From the NCBI GenBank assembly GCA_023213315.1, contig JAKCPI010014213.1, positions 62,001 through 126,000 on the forward strand: a DNA stretch of 64,000 bases, in the 5' to 3' direction. Of this stretch, positions 50,990-60,627 are shown piece after piece. The position numbers and the translations under genes are program-made. How positions within the stretch are numbered: position 1 is the first letter of the stretch; each line of letters opens with the position of its first letter. The notes beneath the pieces were generated by a model. It was not told where the DNA came from and did not search any database. It was given only the letters and a program-made list of their open reading frames with translations. Origin of the DNA: Euborellia annulipes (lineage: Eukaryota; Arthropoda; Insecta; Dermaptera; Anisolabididae).

Positions 50990-52568
50990 TTATCGATATT
51001 GTTCAAGATATTGATCAAAACTGATCTGAGTATCGTACTCAAGTTGTTCTTGCTGCTGTAAAGATTGTGCAGCCAACTGTTCAAAATGTTTCAAGGTTTC
51101 CACACTAAGCTCATGCTGTTCATAACTTTCAGCATGTAATTGCGCCATGTGGCTACCAAAACTCCAAGTTCCACCATGCTTTAGCGTATCGTCAATGACA
51201 TGGGCAGATAAAGTTTCATCAACTTCATCAATTCGCGCTTGCATAACTGCCAATGATGAACTGTATAAGTCTGTTGCATAAGTCTGATCGAGTAATTCTG
51301 CACAATCTTGCATTTGAGCAATATACAAACGTGCCCAGTCTTCGATGTGATAAGACCCATTTGAATCTGTAATGGTTGCGTTCGGCGCACGACCTCGGTT
51401 TACCACTTCCGTCTGGTTCTTTTCAATCAAGTCTTGCTCAGGGCCTAACAATTCTGGGCTGTCACTTAGCAAACAATAAAGTGCTAACACTTCAAGGAAG
51501 CCTGCCGTTGTTTCATCAACACCAATTGCCGAGTATGGATTTACATCAACAGCACGTAGCTCAACATATCCCACCCCTCGATTTTTTAAGGCTTGAGACG
51601 GCGTTTCACCTGCTTGAGGCACCTGTTTTGGACGGACCAGACTGTAATATTCATTCTCAATCTGCAAAACATGGTCATTAATTTGCAACGGCTCACCAGC
51701 GGCATCATTTAACCCTAAACGGCTAAATGGTGGGTAAGGAGAATGAACGGCTTTTTGTAAACCATCCAGATAGCCAGCCAAATTGTTGTAATGAATACCC
51801 AAGCTTTTTTGAGCAGAGTTTTGATAGCCCAAGCGTCCCATCCGTAAAGCTGTAGCATACGGCAAATAGTATGAACCTTTGATTAAAGGCAACAACTGAT
51901 GTTTATGTCCGGTTAAAAAAACAGCGGCATACTGTTGGGCTCGCTCCCACTAAAAACATAACCAGTGGTGTTAAGCGGATAAAATTACGAATGAGGCCAA
52001 AATAACGATGGCTGCGATAATCCTGCAAACTTAATGATTTTAATTGTTCATCTGTTTCTTGTGCCTGCAATTCAGCAAAAAGCGTATCAGGAAAAGATAA
52101 GTTGTAATGCACACCTGAAATCGTCTGCATACGACGACCATATCGAATTCCCAAACCACGGCGATATAGTGTTTTAAAGCGACCAATATTAGAAGTGCCG
52201 TATTGCGCTAGACGAATCCGTTCTTCATTGTCGTCTAACATACATGGCATAGACAGCGGCCAGAGTTTTTCACCATTTTCTAAATGACGATGCACAACCG
52301 CATGAATATTTGTGAGCTCATTCAAAGCCTCACCAATCGTTGGCTTTGGTGAGGTAATAAACTCCATCAATGCTTCTGAATAATCAGTCGTAATTTGCGG
52401 ATGTGTTAAAGCCGAACCTAATGCTTTTGGATGTAACTCTTGCGATAAGAACCCATTACTTTGCATACGTAGGCTTTCACGCTCTATTCCACGTAACATG
52501 CCTTGTAGTAGCGACGAATCCACCCAAGCAGGAATAACTGATTGAGATGGTGTAGTGGGTTGACTCAT
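50990..52568 (-). CDS. gshA: Glutamate-cysteine ligase, frameshifted
   Basis: First and rate-limiting step of glutathione synthesis. The proteobacterial GshA family marks are [16 protein letters not shown] near the N-terminus, [26 protein letters not shown] and, in the second piece, [17 protein letters not shown]. One base shift near 51930 splits 52568-51903 from 51895-50990, around [11 protein letters not shown]. The joined length is about 525 residues, normal. gshB is 34 kb away at 15858. The promoter is probably in the 168-bp gap to the divergent DUF924 gene. Confidence 0.94.
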
Positions 52569-52736
52569 GCATTTGCTCGCTTATTAAAGATCACTATATA
52601 CAAAATCGTGAGATGATACGGCTATTTATATACTCACATCATTCCAGTTTGGCAATTTTTATCACAATCTTGTTATTTAAGACACGAAAGAATTGTGATT
52701 TTATTGAAGAATAATTGCTAAAGAGTTGTCAATATC

Positions 52737-53276
52737 ATGAACGATCAAGACATTTTAAACTTCTGGTTTTCACCTGAACACCGTTCACTTTGGTTTGCAA
52801 AAAGTGATGATTTTGACAAAAAAATTCGTGAAAATTTTTCTGACGTTCATCGACAGGCAACTCAAGCAGAACTCTGGTCTTGGCGAAAAACGGCTGAAGG
52901 CCGTCTGGCAGAGATTATTGTACTAGACCAGTTTTCTCGCAACATTTATCGTGATCAGCCCCAATCTTTTGCCTATGACAGCTTAGCCTTAGCTTTGGCA
53001 CAAGAAGTGATTAGTTTGCAATTGGACGCACAGCTTAATCCAGAGCAACGCTCTTTTTTATATATGCCGTTTATGCATAGTGAATCAAAACTGATTCATG
53101 AATTTGCCTTCAAACTATTTCAACGCCTCGGCAATGAAATTAACTTAAGCTTTGAGAAAAAGCATAAAGTGATTATAGATCGCTTTGGACGTTATCCTCA
53201 TCGCAATGCGATTCTTGGACGTGTCTCCACTCCAGAGGAAACCGAATTTTTATTAGAACCCAACAGTAGTTTTTAA
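52737..53276 (+). CDS. DUF924 family protein
   Basis: 179 residues, no signal. The DUF924 pattern is complete: ILNFWFSPEHRSLWFAKSDD at the start, LAEIIVLDQFSRNIYR, LYMPFMHSES and DRFGRYPHRNAILGR. The fold is TPR-like and helical. Function unknown. ATG 52737 follows AATATC with no strong ribosome site, but it is the usual family start. Confidence 0.88.
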   Translation: MNDQDILNFWFSPEHRSLWFAKSDDFDKKIRENFSDVHRQATQAELWSWRKTAEGRLAEIIVLDQFSRNIYRDQPQSFAYDSLALALAQEVISLQLDAQLNPEQRSFLYMPFMHSESKLIHEFAFKLFQRLGNEINLSFEKKHKVIIDRFGRYPHRNAILGRVSTPEETEFLLEPNSSF

Positions 53277-53335
53277 AACTTCTTAATTTTTAACGCTGAG
53301 TCATCCATTCTTTAATGCTCAGCTGGGAGTTCATC

Positions 53336-53899
53336 ATGAAATATCTCTCTCTTTGTTTAGCTTTAGGCACTGCCTTAACTTTAACTGCCTGTGCGACAAC
53401 ACCAAGTAAACCACGAACCTTTGACCAGCTCGGACAATTCTCGGCCTATCCTCTCAATGCACAAACTTTTCGGATCAGCTTTCAAGCAGACCCAAACATG
53501 AGTTATGGCGCAGCCGAAGAAATTACCTTGGTGAAATCAGCACAAACGACGGTACAAAAAGGTTTCCGCTTTTTTAAAGTGCAAAATGACCCAAGTAATC
53601 AAAGTCAGAAACCACCACGTCAGGCTGTGGTCTATCCATCTGCCCCAAGCTTTTACCCATATGGTTACGGTCGTCGCTACCCTGGTTTCTGGCATGATCC
53701 GTTCTATGATTACCCACAAGTGGTCAATATCGACCCTGTTCAAGTGTCGTATACTATTGAATGTTATCGGGATCAAAAGCAGGCTCCTCAGGACGCTTTT
53801 GATGCGACATTGATCTTGAAATCAATCGGACAAAAATATGGATTGAGTCCGACAGGAGAGCTGTTGCCCCCGCCTGAGCCGCCAGTAAAACAAAAATGA
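53336..53899 (+). CDS. Lipoprotein, CC0125/CC1285-like
   Basis: 187 residues from ATG 53336. Signal sequence with lipobox LTAC (about residues 16-19), so lipid-anchored. The segment MSYGAAEEITLVKSAQTTVQ, followed by KGFRFFKV, resembles the CC0125/CC1285 lipoprotein family, whose function is unknown. A Tyr/Pro/Gly-rich stretch (PYGYGRRYPGFWHDPFYDYP) lies in the middle. It is separated from the DUF445 gene by 13 bases, so the two probably form one unit. The ATG at 53315 is in frame but would spoil the signal sequence. Confidence 0.72.
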   Translation: MKYLSLCLALGTALTLTACATTPSKPRTFDQLGQFSAYPLNAQTFRISFQADPNMSYGAAEEITLVKSAQTTVQKGFRFFKVQNDPSNQSQKPPRQAVVYPSAPSFYPYGYGRRYPGFWHDPFYDYPQVVNIDPVQVSYTIECYRDQKQAPQDAFDATLILKSIGQKYGLSPTGELLPPPEPPVKQK

Positions 53900-53912
53900 A
53901 CAGGATAAATTT

Positions 53913-55223
53913 ATGAACATGGCAGAAGAAGTTCACCACGTGCCCAGTCTTAAACGTAGCAAATATTTTGCCACTCTAGCGCTTATCATCGTGATTGTGC
54001 TGTGGGTTGCGCTGATGGTGGCCGATCGCTTTTTGCCAGAATACACAGAATTTATTCATATTTTGATGCTAGGAGCAGAAGCTGGTGTAGTTGGTGGATT
54101 AGCCGACTGGTATGCCATTACAGTTCTGTTTCGGAACCCCTTTGGTAAATTACCCATTCCTAAATTTCTACGCGATCACACCGAAATTATTCCACGTAAT
54201 AAAGCGCGTATTGCAGAGTCAATGGGCCGCTTTGTACAGGAAAATTTTCTTTCGCCTCAAGTGGTAGAACGAAGCTTAGAAAAAACTGACTTAAGCCTCG
54301 CAATTGGTCAATGGCTGGCAAGTCCGCAAAACAATACACAAGTGGTGCAGCTTATTCAGCAAACTGTGCCGAAAATTTTTGAGTTTGTCAGCCAAGAGCA
54401 AATTGCAAATTTTGTGCAAAACAATAGTGTGCAATGGGTACGTAATACACAAGTTAACAAACTTGCGAGTGAAATGTTACGCGCCGTGCTTGAAAATGAC
54501 TTTCATCAAGATGTTTTACAACGCGGCCTCGATATCGCTCACGAATGGGTGGTACAAAATCCAGATAAGACACGTGAATTAACCCGAAAAATGTTTAAAG
54601 CACTTGGTGTCTGGTCACTTGCAAAAGGTGCAAGCTGGATTGGTATTGATGTTCAGCAACGAACGATCGATTCACTGGTTGAAAAAGTAGAATCGATGCT
54701 GGCAGACCATGAACACCCATGGCGCCAAGAAATTGAAACGGTAGCGCATGCTCTCATGCTTGAGCTGGCAAAACCGGACAGTGCTGCCAGTCAACGCCTC
54801 AACAGCGGGAAAGATGCCCTTTTAGATAGCCCACAAGTCTTGAATTTTATTAGTGGTGCAGTGACCATTTTGTGTGATGCCATTAAAGAAGATTTAATGA
54901 AAAAAGACTCTGGTATCGCAATGAACCTTCAGGCCGCTATTCAACAGTTGGGTGAAAATCTCGTTCAGAATGCAAAAGTCCGCGAAGTTTTAAATCATGA
55001 AATGACAGGTCTTGCGATGAATTTTACGGACCAATATAGTCATAAAATCATTCGTTATGTCAGTGAACGCATTCATGAATGGGATTCGCGCGAAATGATC
55101 GGGAAGATTGAAAACGAAGTCGGTGGCGACTTACATATGATCCGTGTGAACGGCGTTGTAGTCGGGGCATTTATCGGCTTAACACTAGGCGTAATACGGG
55201 CGGTTATCGAATCAATTTTATAA
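53913..55223 (+). CDS. DUF445 membrane protein (YjiN-like)
   Basis: 436 residues. One span near residues 22-45, then the DUF445 mark GAEAGVVGGLADWYAITVLFRNPFGKLPIP, a long helical region, and a last span at the C-terminus (VNGVVVGAFIGLTLGVIRAV). Both ends sit in the inner membrane with the helical body between. The function of the family is unknown. It may be linked to the lipoprotein gene upstream and to the aminotransferase 28 bases downstream. Confidence 0.86.
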   Translation: MNMAEEVHHVPSLKRSKYFATLALIIVIVLWVALMVADRFLPEYTEFIHILMLGAEAGVVGGLADWYAITVLFRNPFGKLPIPKFLRDHTEIIPRNKARIAESMGRFVQENFLSPQVVERSLEKTDLSLAIGQWLASPQNNTQVVQLIQQTVPKIFEFVSQEQIANFVQNNSVQWVRNTQVNKLASEMLRAVLENDFHQDVLQRGLDIAHEWVVQNPDKTRELTRKMFKALGVWSLAKGASWIGIDVQQRTIDSLVEKVESMLADHEHPWRQEIETVAHALMLELAKPDSAASQRLNSGKDALLDSPQVLNFISGAVTILCDAIKEDLMKKDSGIAMNLQAAIQQLGENLVQNAKVREVLNHEMTGLAMNFTDQYSHKIIRYVSERIHEWDSREMIGKIENEVGGDLHMIRVNGVVVGAFIGLTLGVIRAVIESIL

Positions 55224-55251
55224 CTTTAAATATTTTTAATAAGAGAACAAT

Positions 55252-56406
55252 ATGCTACAGCTTCAGTCAAAATTGGCCACGCAAGGCGTTACTATTTTCA
55301 GTACCATGACGGCAATGGCACAGCGACTAGGTGCACTCAACCTGTCGCAGGGCTTTCCAGATTTTCCAGCACCGCCTGCCCTGCTGGAAGCTTTAGCTCA
55401 GGCAACTTTGGCTGGACATAACCAATATCCACCCGGTGATGGTATTCTCGCTTTGCGTGAACAGCTTGCTTTACAATTTCAGCAGCGTGATCAACTTCAA
55501 CTTAATCCTGTCACGCAAATTACCATTACTCCTGGCGCAACCATTGCAATTTTTTGTGCAATACAAGCATGCATCAATGCGGGCGATGAAGTCATTATTT
55601 TTGACCCAAGTTATGACAGCTATGGCCCTTCTGTTCAGTTAGCAGGTGGTAAAGCGGTTCATATCGCACTTGAAGCTCCAGACTTTAAGGTGAACTGGCA
55701 ACACGTTAAAGATTTGGTTAATGACAAAACTCGTATGATTGTGGTGAATACTCCCCATAATCCGACAGGGACAATCTGGGATAAACAAGACTGGTTAGAG
55801 CTTATTGAACTGATTCAAGATAAAAACATTGTGGTCTTATCCGATGAAGTCTATGAACACTTAGTTTTTGATGGTCAGCAACACTTTAGTGCCTTGCATT
55901 TTCCAGAGCTTAGAGAGCGTAGTTTTGTGATTGGCTCTTTTGGAAAAACTTTTCATGTGACGGGTTGGAAAACAGGTTATTGCGTTGCTTCACCTGAGTT
56001 AATGCGGTTATTTCGTCAAATTTATCAATATGCGAACTTCTGTGGCACTACACCTTGTCAAATTGCCCTAGCGCAATACATGGAGCAACATCCAGAACAT
56101 ATTCAAGAGCTTTCGCAGTTTTACCAGACTAAACGAGATCGTTTTAATCAGGCGATCCATAATAGTCGTTTCTTGCTTAAGCCTTCTCAAGGCACTTATT
56201 TTCAAAATCTCGATTACAGCCAAATTCGGCCTGACCTGAACGATGTAGAAATGTGCCAGTTTCTAGCAGAACAACACAAAATTGTCGCTATTCCTGTTTC
56301 AGTTTTCTATCAGCACGCGCCAGATTCTTTACGCCTAATTCGCTTCTGCTTTGCTAAAAATGATGAGACATTGCAAAAAGCAGGAAAAATTCTAAATCAA
56401 TGTTAA
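55252..56406 (+). CDS. PLP-dependent aminotransferase, class I/II (YbdL-like)
   Basis: 384 residues, fold type I. The pyridoxal lysine is in SFGKTFHVTGWKTGY (about residue 230), with the substrate and PLP contacts NTPHNPTGT and LSDEVYEHLVFDG, and Arg near SLRLIRFCFA. The sequence pattern is closest to YbdL/methionine aminotransferase and kynurenine aminotransferase-like enzymes, which use the ketoacid of methionine; the exact substrate is not settled by sequence. ATG 55252 has AGAGAA close upstream. Confidence 0.85.
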   Translation: MLQLQSKLATQGVTIFSTMTAMAQRLGALNLSQGFPDFPAPPALLEALAQATLAGHNQYPPGDGILALREQLALQFQQRDQLQLNPVTQITITPGATIAIFCAIQACINAGDEVIIFDPSYDSYGPSVQLAGGKAVHIALEAPDFKVNWQHVKDLVNDKTRMIVVNTPHNPTGTIWDKQDWLELIELIQDKNIVVLSDEVYEHLVFDGQQHFSALHFPELRERSFVIGSFGKTFHVTGWKTGYCVASPELMRLFRQIYQYANFCGTTPCQIALAQYMEQHPEHIQELSQFYQTKRDRFNQAIHNSRFLLKPSQGTYFQNLDYSQIRPDLNDVEMCQFLAEQHKIVAIPVSVFYQHAPDSLRLIRFCFAKNDETLQKAGKILNQC

Positions 56407-56512
56407 TAAATTTAATCACTTAGCATAGTAAAAATACTACAAGTGGCTTATGCCAGCTATGTTAAGTTGAATATCTGCCCCGCTTATCAAAAAGATGGGC
56501 GATGGAGAATAC

Positions 56513-57880
56513 ATGCCACCAAGACAGTCATTAGTTCATCAACAAAATTTATGGAAAACATTTTTTGTTTTCTTGCTGCCGCTGATCGCAACCAATATTT
56601 TGCAGAACTTGTCCGGAACTATTAACACCATCTTTGTTGGTCAAATGATGGGGGTAGATGCGATTGCAGCAGTTTCTGTATATTTCCCTATTTTATTTTT
56701 ATTGCTTGCTTTTATTATTGGTATTTCAACAGGTACGACTGTTTTAGTAGGGCAAGCATGGGGCGCGCAAAATATAGAGAAAGTTCAAAGTGTGGTGGGT
56801 TCTACCCTGTTTATGACACTGATTGGTGGGGTAATTACCGCGATTATTGGGGTGTTTTTTGCCCACGATATTTTAGAGCTTTTAGGCACCGATCCAAAGG
56901 TAATGCATCTTGCTTTGCCTTATGTACAATGGATGCTGGCGGGTAGCCCACTTCTGTTTGTTTATATTATTTATACCTCAATTTTACGTGGTGTAGGTGA
57001 CAGTACCACGCCTTTGCTAGCTCTTGCCTTAACCAGTGTCATCGGCGTAATTATTACACCAATCCTACTTAAAGGTTATTTTGGCTTCCCTGCTCTAGGG
57101 ATTATTGCACCTGCCATAGCATCAATTATTAGTTATATTGCTATATTAATTTTTCTTGCGGTTTACCTAAACAAGAAAAAGCATCCGCTTAGACCGAATC
57201 GCCAGCTTCTGCAACATATCCGTCATAATCCAGAACTGAGCAAAATCATTTTGCGCTTAGGTGTTCCAACCGGCATTCAAATGATTACCACTTCTATGGC
57301 AGGCTTAGTTATTGTCGGATTGGTCAATCACTATGGATCACATGCTACAGCAGCCTATGGCGCAGTAAATCAGGTACTCAATTACATTCAGTTCCCTGCT
57401 ATCTCTATTTCAATTGCAGCTTCAATTTTTGCAGCACAGGCAATTGGCGCGGGTAAACCTGATTTGTTATCTCGTGTGACTCGTACTGCCTTAGGTATGA
57501 ATTTTTTATTTACGGGTGCTTTAATTGTACTGGGCTATCTATTTTCAAAATACCTCATGGCTCTGTTCATTACCGACCCAACTGTCGTGGTATTAGGCCA
57601 ACAACTTTTATTTATTGTGCTTTGGGCAATTTTATTTTTTGGTGCAGGTGCCATTTTTGCATCAATCATGCGTGCAAGTGGCACTGTGACTGTCCCGATG
57701 CTCATTAATATTTCTGCTATTTTATTTATTGAAATTCCATGTGCTTATTGGTTTAGCTCAATGTGGGGACTTAAAGGTATCTGGTTTGCCTACGCCTTGG
57801 CATTTGTCAGTTTATGTATTATTCAAGGAGTGTACTACCAATTTATCTGGAAGAAAAAGAAGATCAAAGTTCTTATTTAG
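56513..57880 (+). CDS. MATE-family efflux transporter
   Basis: 455 residues with 12 predicted spans in two similar halves. The NorM/DinF-type marks are ILQNLSGTINTIFVGQMMG in the first span and the ISTGTTVLVGQAWGA loop, with the parallel motif FAAQAIGAGKPD in the second half. Such pumps export cationic drugs or metabolites using Na+ or H+. ATG 56513 has GGAG five bases upstream, better than ATG 56495. Acinetobacter has several MATE genes; I cannot tell which named one this is or what it exports. Confidence 0.88.
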   Translation: MPPRQSLVHQQNLWKTFFVFLLPLIATNILQNLSGTINTIFVGQMMGVDAIAAVSVYFPILFLLLAFIIGISTGTTVLVGQAWGAQNIEKVQSVVGSTLFMTLIGGVITAIIGVFFAHDILELLGTDPKVMHLALPYVQWMLAGSPLLFVYIIYTSILRGVGDSTTPLLALALTSVIGVIITPILLKGYFGFPALGIIAPAIASIISYIAILIFLAVYLNKKKHPLRPNRQLLQHIRHNPELSKIILRLGVPTGIQMITTSMAGLVIVGLVNHYGSHATAAYGAVNQVLNYIQFPAISISIAASIFAAQAIGAGKPDLLSRVTRTALGMNFLFTGALIVLGYLFSKYLMALFITDPTVVVLGQQLLFIVLWAILFFGAGAIFASIMRASGTVTVPMLINISAILFIEIPCAYWFSSMWGLKGIWFAYALAFVSLCIIQGVYYQFIWKKKKIKVLI

Positions 57881-57897
57881 AACCAATCAATTCTTAT

Positions 57898-57927
57898 AAA
57901 AAAAGCCATCAATTGATGGCTTTTTTT
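57898..57927. terminator. Shared terminator between MATE gene and SDR gene
   Basis: AAAAGCCATC, AATT, GATGGCTTTT, perfect stem with A and T runs, between two convergent genes. Confidence 0.87.
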
Positions 57928-57937
57928 GAATTTAAAA

Positions 57938-58770
57938 TTACTTCATCCATTTGGTCACAATGGTAGAAGCACGTTGATATCCAGTTGGGAATAAGCGCTG
58001 GAATACATCAAGAAGTTTTGCATCACTACCGATGAGTAAGCGGCGTTTATTTTTCAATACCGCTTCTAAAATCTGACGTGCTGCCTCTTCGGGGGAGTAC
58101 GCAGTAACTTGTCAAAATTTTGAATCGATTTAGCAGGGTCCATACCTAAAGTACTCAGGCTATCACTCATTTTTGCAGCCTTAGCAATGTTGGTCCGGAT
58201 TCCCCCTGGGTGCACACACAAAGAACTTACACCACATTTCTCAATATCTAACTCTTGGCGGAGTGATTCGGTAAAACCACGCACCGCAAATTTAGTTGCG
58301 TTATAGCCAGATTGTGTGGGTTGGGCAGTTAAACCAAACAAGCTTGAGATATTAATAATATGGCCATCTTGAGTTTGCTTAATAAACGGCAAGAATTCTT
58401 TAGTTCCGTAAACCACGCCCCAGAAGTTAATTCCAACGATCCACTCTAAATCTTCGTAAGTTGCACCTTCAACAGTTGAGCCTAAAGCCACCCCAGCATT
58501 GTTAAAAATCAGGTTAACACAACCATGATCTTGCACAGTTTCTTGAGCCCACTGCTTTACTGATTCACGGTCAGAAACATCAAGCTTTTTTGTGCTAACG
58601 GTAATATCGTTGTACGGCTTTAGAAGCTCAACAGTTTTTTGTAGCCCTTGTTCATTAATATCACTCAACGAAAGATGGCAGCCTTGTCGTGCCAAAAGAA
58701 TTGCGAGTTGTTGCCCAATGCCAGAACCTGCGCCCGTAATTGCAGCGACTTTGTTTTTAAAATTTTTCAT
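57938..58770 (-). CDS. Short-chain dehydrogenase/reductase, frameshifted near the 3' end
   Basis: About 277 residues from ATG 58770. NAD(P) motif ITGAGSGIGQQ (TGxxxGIG), NNAGVA, catalytic Ser in INISSLFG and Y-N-A-T-K (YxxxK). One shift near 58095, in a run of C, moves the frame; coding then continues through an end that fits the group (ILEAVLKNKRRLLIGSDAKL) to a stop at 57938. The classical SDR fold is clear but the substrate is not. It is divergent from a TetR-type regulator with a palindrome between, so it is probably that regulator's target. Confidence 0.85.
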
Positions 58771-58844
58771 TGTCCATCCTTTGTTTTTCGATATTTGCAC
58801 AACCGGTTCATTGCATGTGCAATTCAGACATCTTCAATATAATT

Positions 58845-58864
58845 TTGACAATATCCATTGTCAA
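58845..58864. promoter_or_regulatory. TetR-type operator palindrome
   Basis: TTGACAAT-ATCC-ATTGTCAA, perfect eight-base arms, in the SDR/TetR intergenic region. A smaller palindrome TTGCA-TG-TGCAA lies at 58811-58822. The larger one also contains TTGACA, so it can cover a -35 element. Confidence 0.6.
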
Positions 58865-58982
58865 TATAGTACACTGTAATTTCAGATAGAATGGCACAAT
58901 TCTGCTGAGAGCTTTATCATAGTGAGCATATTTGGCAAAAACTGATAAATTAGGAAACCCTTCTTTAGGATACGTTTTATTT

Positions 58983-59653
58983 ATGGCGACAAACGACTCA
59001 ACCAGTAAAAAGAAAATTAAAAGTGCGAGTAAAGAACGTCAGTTCAAAGGGTTATCTCTTTCAGAACGTAAAGAGGCACGCCGAGAAAAACTGATTGAAG
59101 CCGGTATTGCCACCTATGGAACACTTGGTTTTTTTTCAGTCACCGTCAAAGATGTTTGCCAAGAAGCAAAACTGACTGAACGTTATTTTTATGAATCATT
59201 TAAAAAAGTGAGGATTTATTCCAAACGATTTTCTTAAAAATGATTGAAGAATTGCAGCAAAACTTAATGCAAGCCGTAATTAAAGCGACACCAGATCCAG
59301 AAAAAATGGTGGATGCTGGTTTACGAGCACTACTGACTACTTTAAAAAATGACCCACGGTTAGCCCGCATTGTCTATGTTGATGCAGTTTTGGTACAAGA
59401 ATTACATAATCAGGCAACCATTCAAGAAACACTTGCACAGTTTGACCGCATGATTCAGGCCTTTGTCATGCTCACTATGCCACAAATCCAACACAACGAA
59501 AATGAGCTATCCTTAATCGCGACAGGCTTAAATGGATATGTCACTCAAATTGCAATTCGATGGGTCATGGGAGGGTTTGAGCAGTCTCTTGAACAGGTTT
59601 TAACCGCATGCCGCATTGTATTCTTATCTTTATTGGCCAAGGTTTCAAAATAA
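58983..59653 (+). CDS. TetR-family regulator, frameshifted
   Basis: About 222 residues. The DNA-binding domain follows a Lys/Ser-rich start: REKLIEAGIATYGTLGFFSV, then VKDVCQEAKLTERYFYESF is the TetR helix-turn-helix. One extra base near 59205, in a run of A, breaks the frame; the ligand-binding part continues from MIEELQQNLMQAV to 59653. ATG 58983 was chosen because upstream codons read poorly. It is divergent from the SDR gene and probably represses it by binding the palindrome at 58845. The inducer is unknown. Confidence 0.82.
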
Positions 59654-59846
59654 TATTAAAGTTTTTTGACACTCTAAAATGTGCAAAACTATTTAAGCTT
59701 TTAAGGCATTAACTTATTGAATGTTTTTAAGAATATTTAATATTTCATGTCATCATATGGTCACATCTTTGCCTTACTTTTGTCACAAATTATTGCTAAT
59801 TTTAATTTTATAGACTTTTCTGCAATGAAATTGTCATAATTAATCT

Positions 59847-59864
59847 TTGTAATAAGCCTGTCAT
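59847..59864 (+). promoter_or_regulatory. Pho box upstream of phoB
   Basis: TTGTAAT-AAGC-CTGTCAT: two Pho half-sites eleven bases apart, as PhoB binding requires, 44 bases before the phoB start. A further half-site TTGTCAT lies at 59831. It suggests autoregulation under phosphate limitation. Confidence 0.55.
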
Positions 59865-59907
59865 AACTACAAAACGGTTCACCGTTAAATCTATAGGATA
59901 TTGCGCT

Positions 59908-60618
59908 GTGAAAGATGACTATATTTTAATTGTCGATGATGAGCTTCCTATTCGCGAAATGATCCATACATCTTTGGACATGGCAGGCTTTCAGTGTTTA
60001 CAGGCAGAAGATGCCAAACAAGCTCATCAAATTATCGTCGACCAACGTCCGGCGCTTATCTTGCTCGATTGGATGTTACCTGGAGGCGTAAGTGGTGTCG
60101 ATTTATGTCGCCGCTTAAAACGAGATGAGAACTTAGCAGAAATTCCAGTAATTATGCTCACCGCTCGCGGAGAAGAAGACCATAAAGTACAAGGTCTTGA
60201 CGCTGGTGCAGATGATTACATGACGAAGCCTTTCTCAACACGTGAACTGGTTTCACGTATTAAAGCAGTCTTACGTCGTGCAAATGCATTAAGTGGCGAA
60301 AAAATGATTGACGCCAATGGTTTAATTCTTGATCCTGTAAGCCAACGCGTAAGCTTCGGGAACAGTATTTTAGAAATGGGTCCAACTGAATATCGCTTAC
60401 TTGCGTTTTTTATGACCCATCCAGAGCGAGCATATACACGTGCCCAGTTGCTCGATCAGGTATGGGGCGGTAATGTATATATCGAAGATCGAACTATCGA
60501 TGTGCACATCCGTCGTTTGCGTAAAGTTTTAGAACCTTTTGGTGTTGACCGATTTGTTCAGACAGTGCGCGGAACTGGCTACCGCTTCTCAACACGTGCA
60601 GATTTAGCCGCAGGTTAA
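59908..60618 (+). CDS. phoB: Phosphate regulon response regulator PhoB
   Basis: 236 residues from a GTG start. Receiver domain with the acidic pair in LIVDDE, the phosphorylated Asp in LLDWMLPG (about residue 54) and the Lys in [11 protein letters not shown]. The C-terminal OmpR-type winged helix contains [24 protein letters not shown]. It activates phosphate-starvation genes after phosphorylation by PhoR. phoR follows after nine bases, and a Pho box precedes the gene. Confidence 0.94.
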   Translation: MKDDYILIVDDELPIREMIHTSLDMAGFQCLQAEDAKQAHQIIVDQRPALILLDWMLPGGVSGVDLCRRLKRDENLAEIPVIMLTARGEEDHKVQGLDAGADDYMTKPFSTRELVSRIKAVLRRANALSGEKMIDANGLILDPVSQRVSFGNSILEMGPTEYRLLAFFMTHPERAYTRAQLLDQVWGGNVYIEDRTIDVHIRRLRKVLEPFGVDRFVQTVRGTGYRFSTRADLAAG

Positions 60619-60627
60619 CCAAGATTT

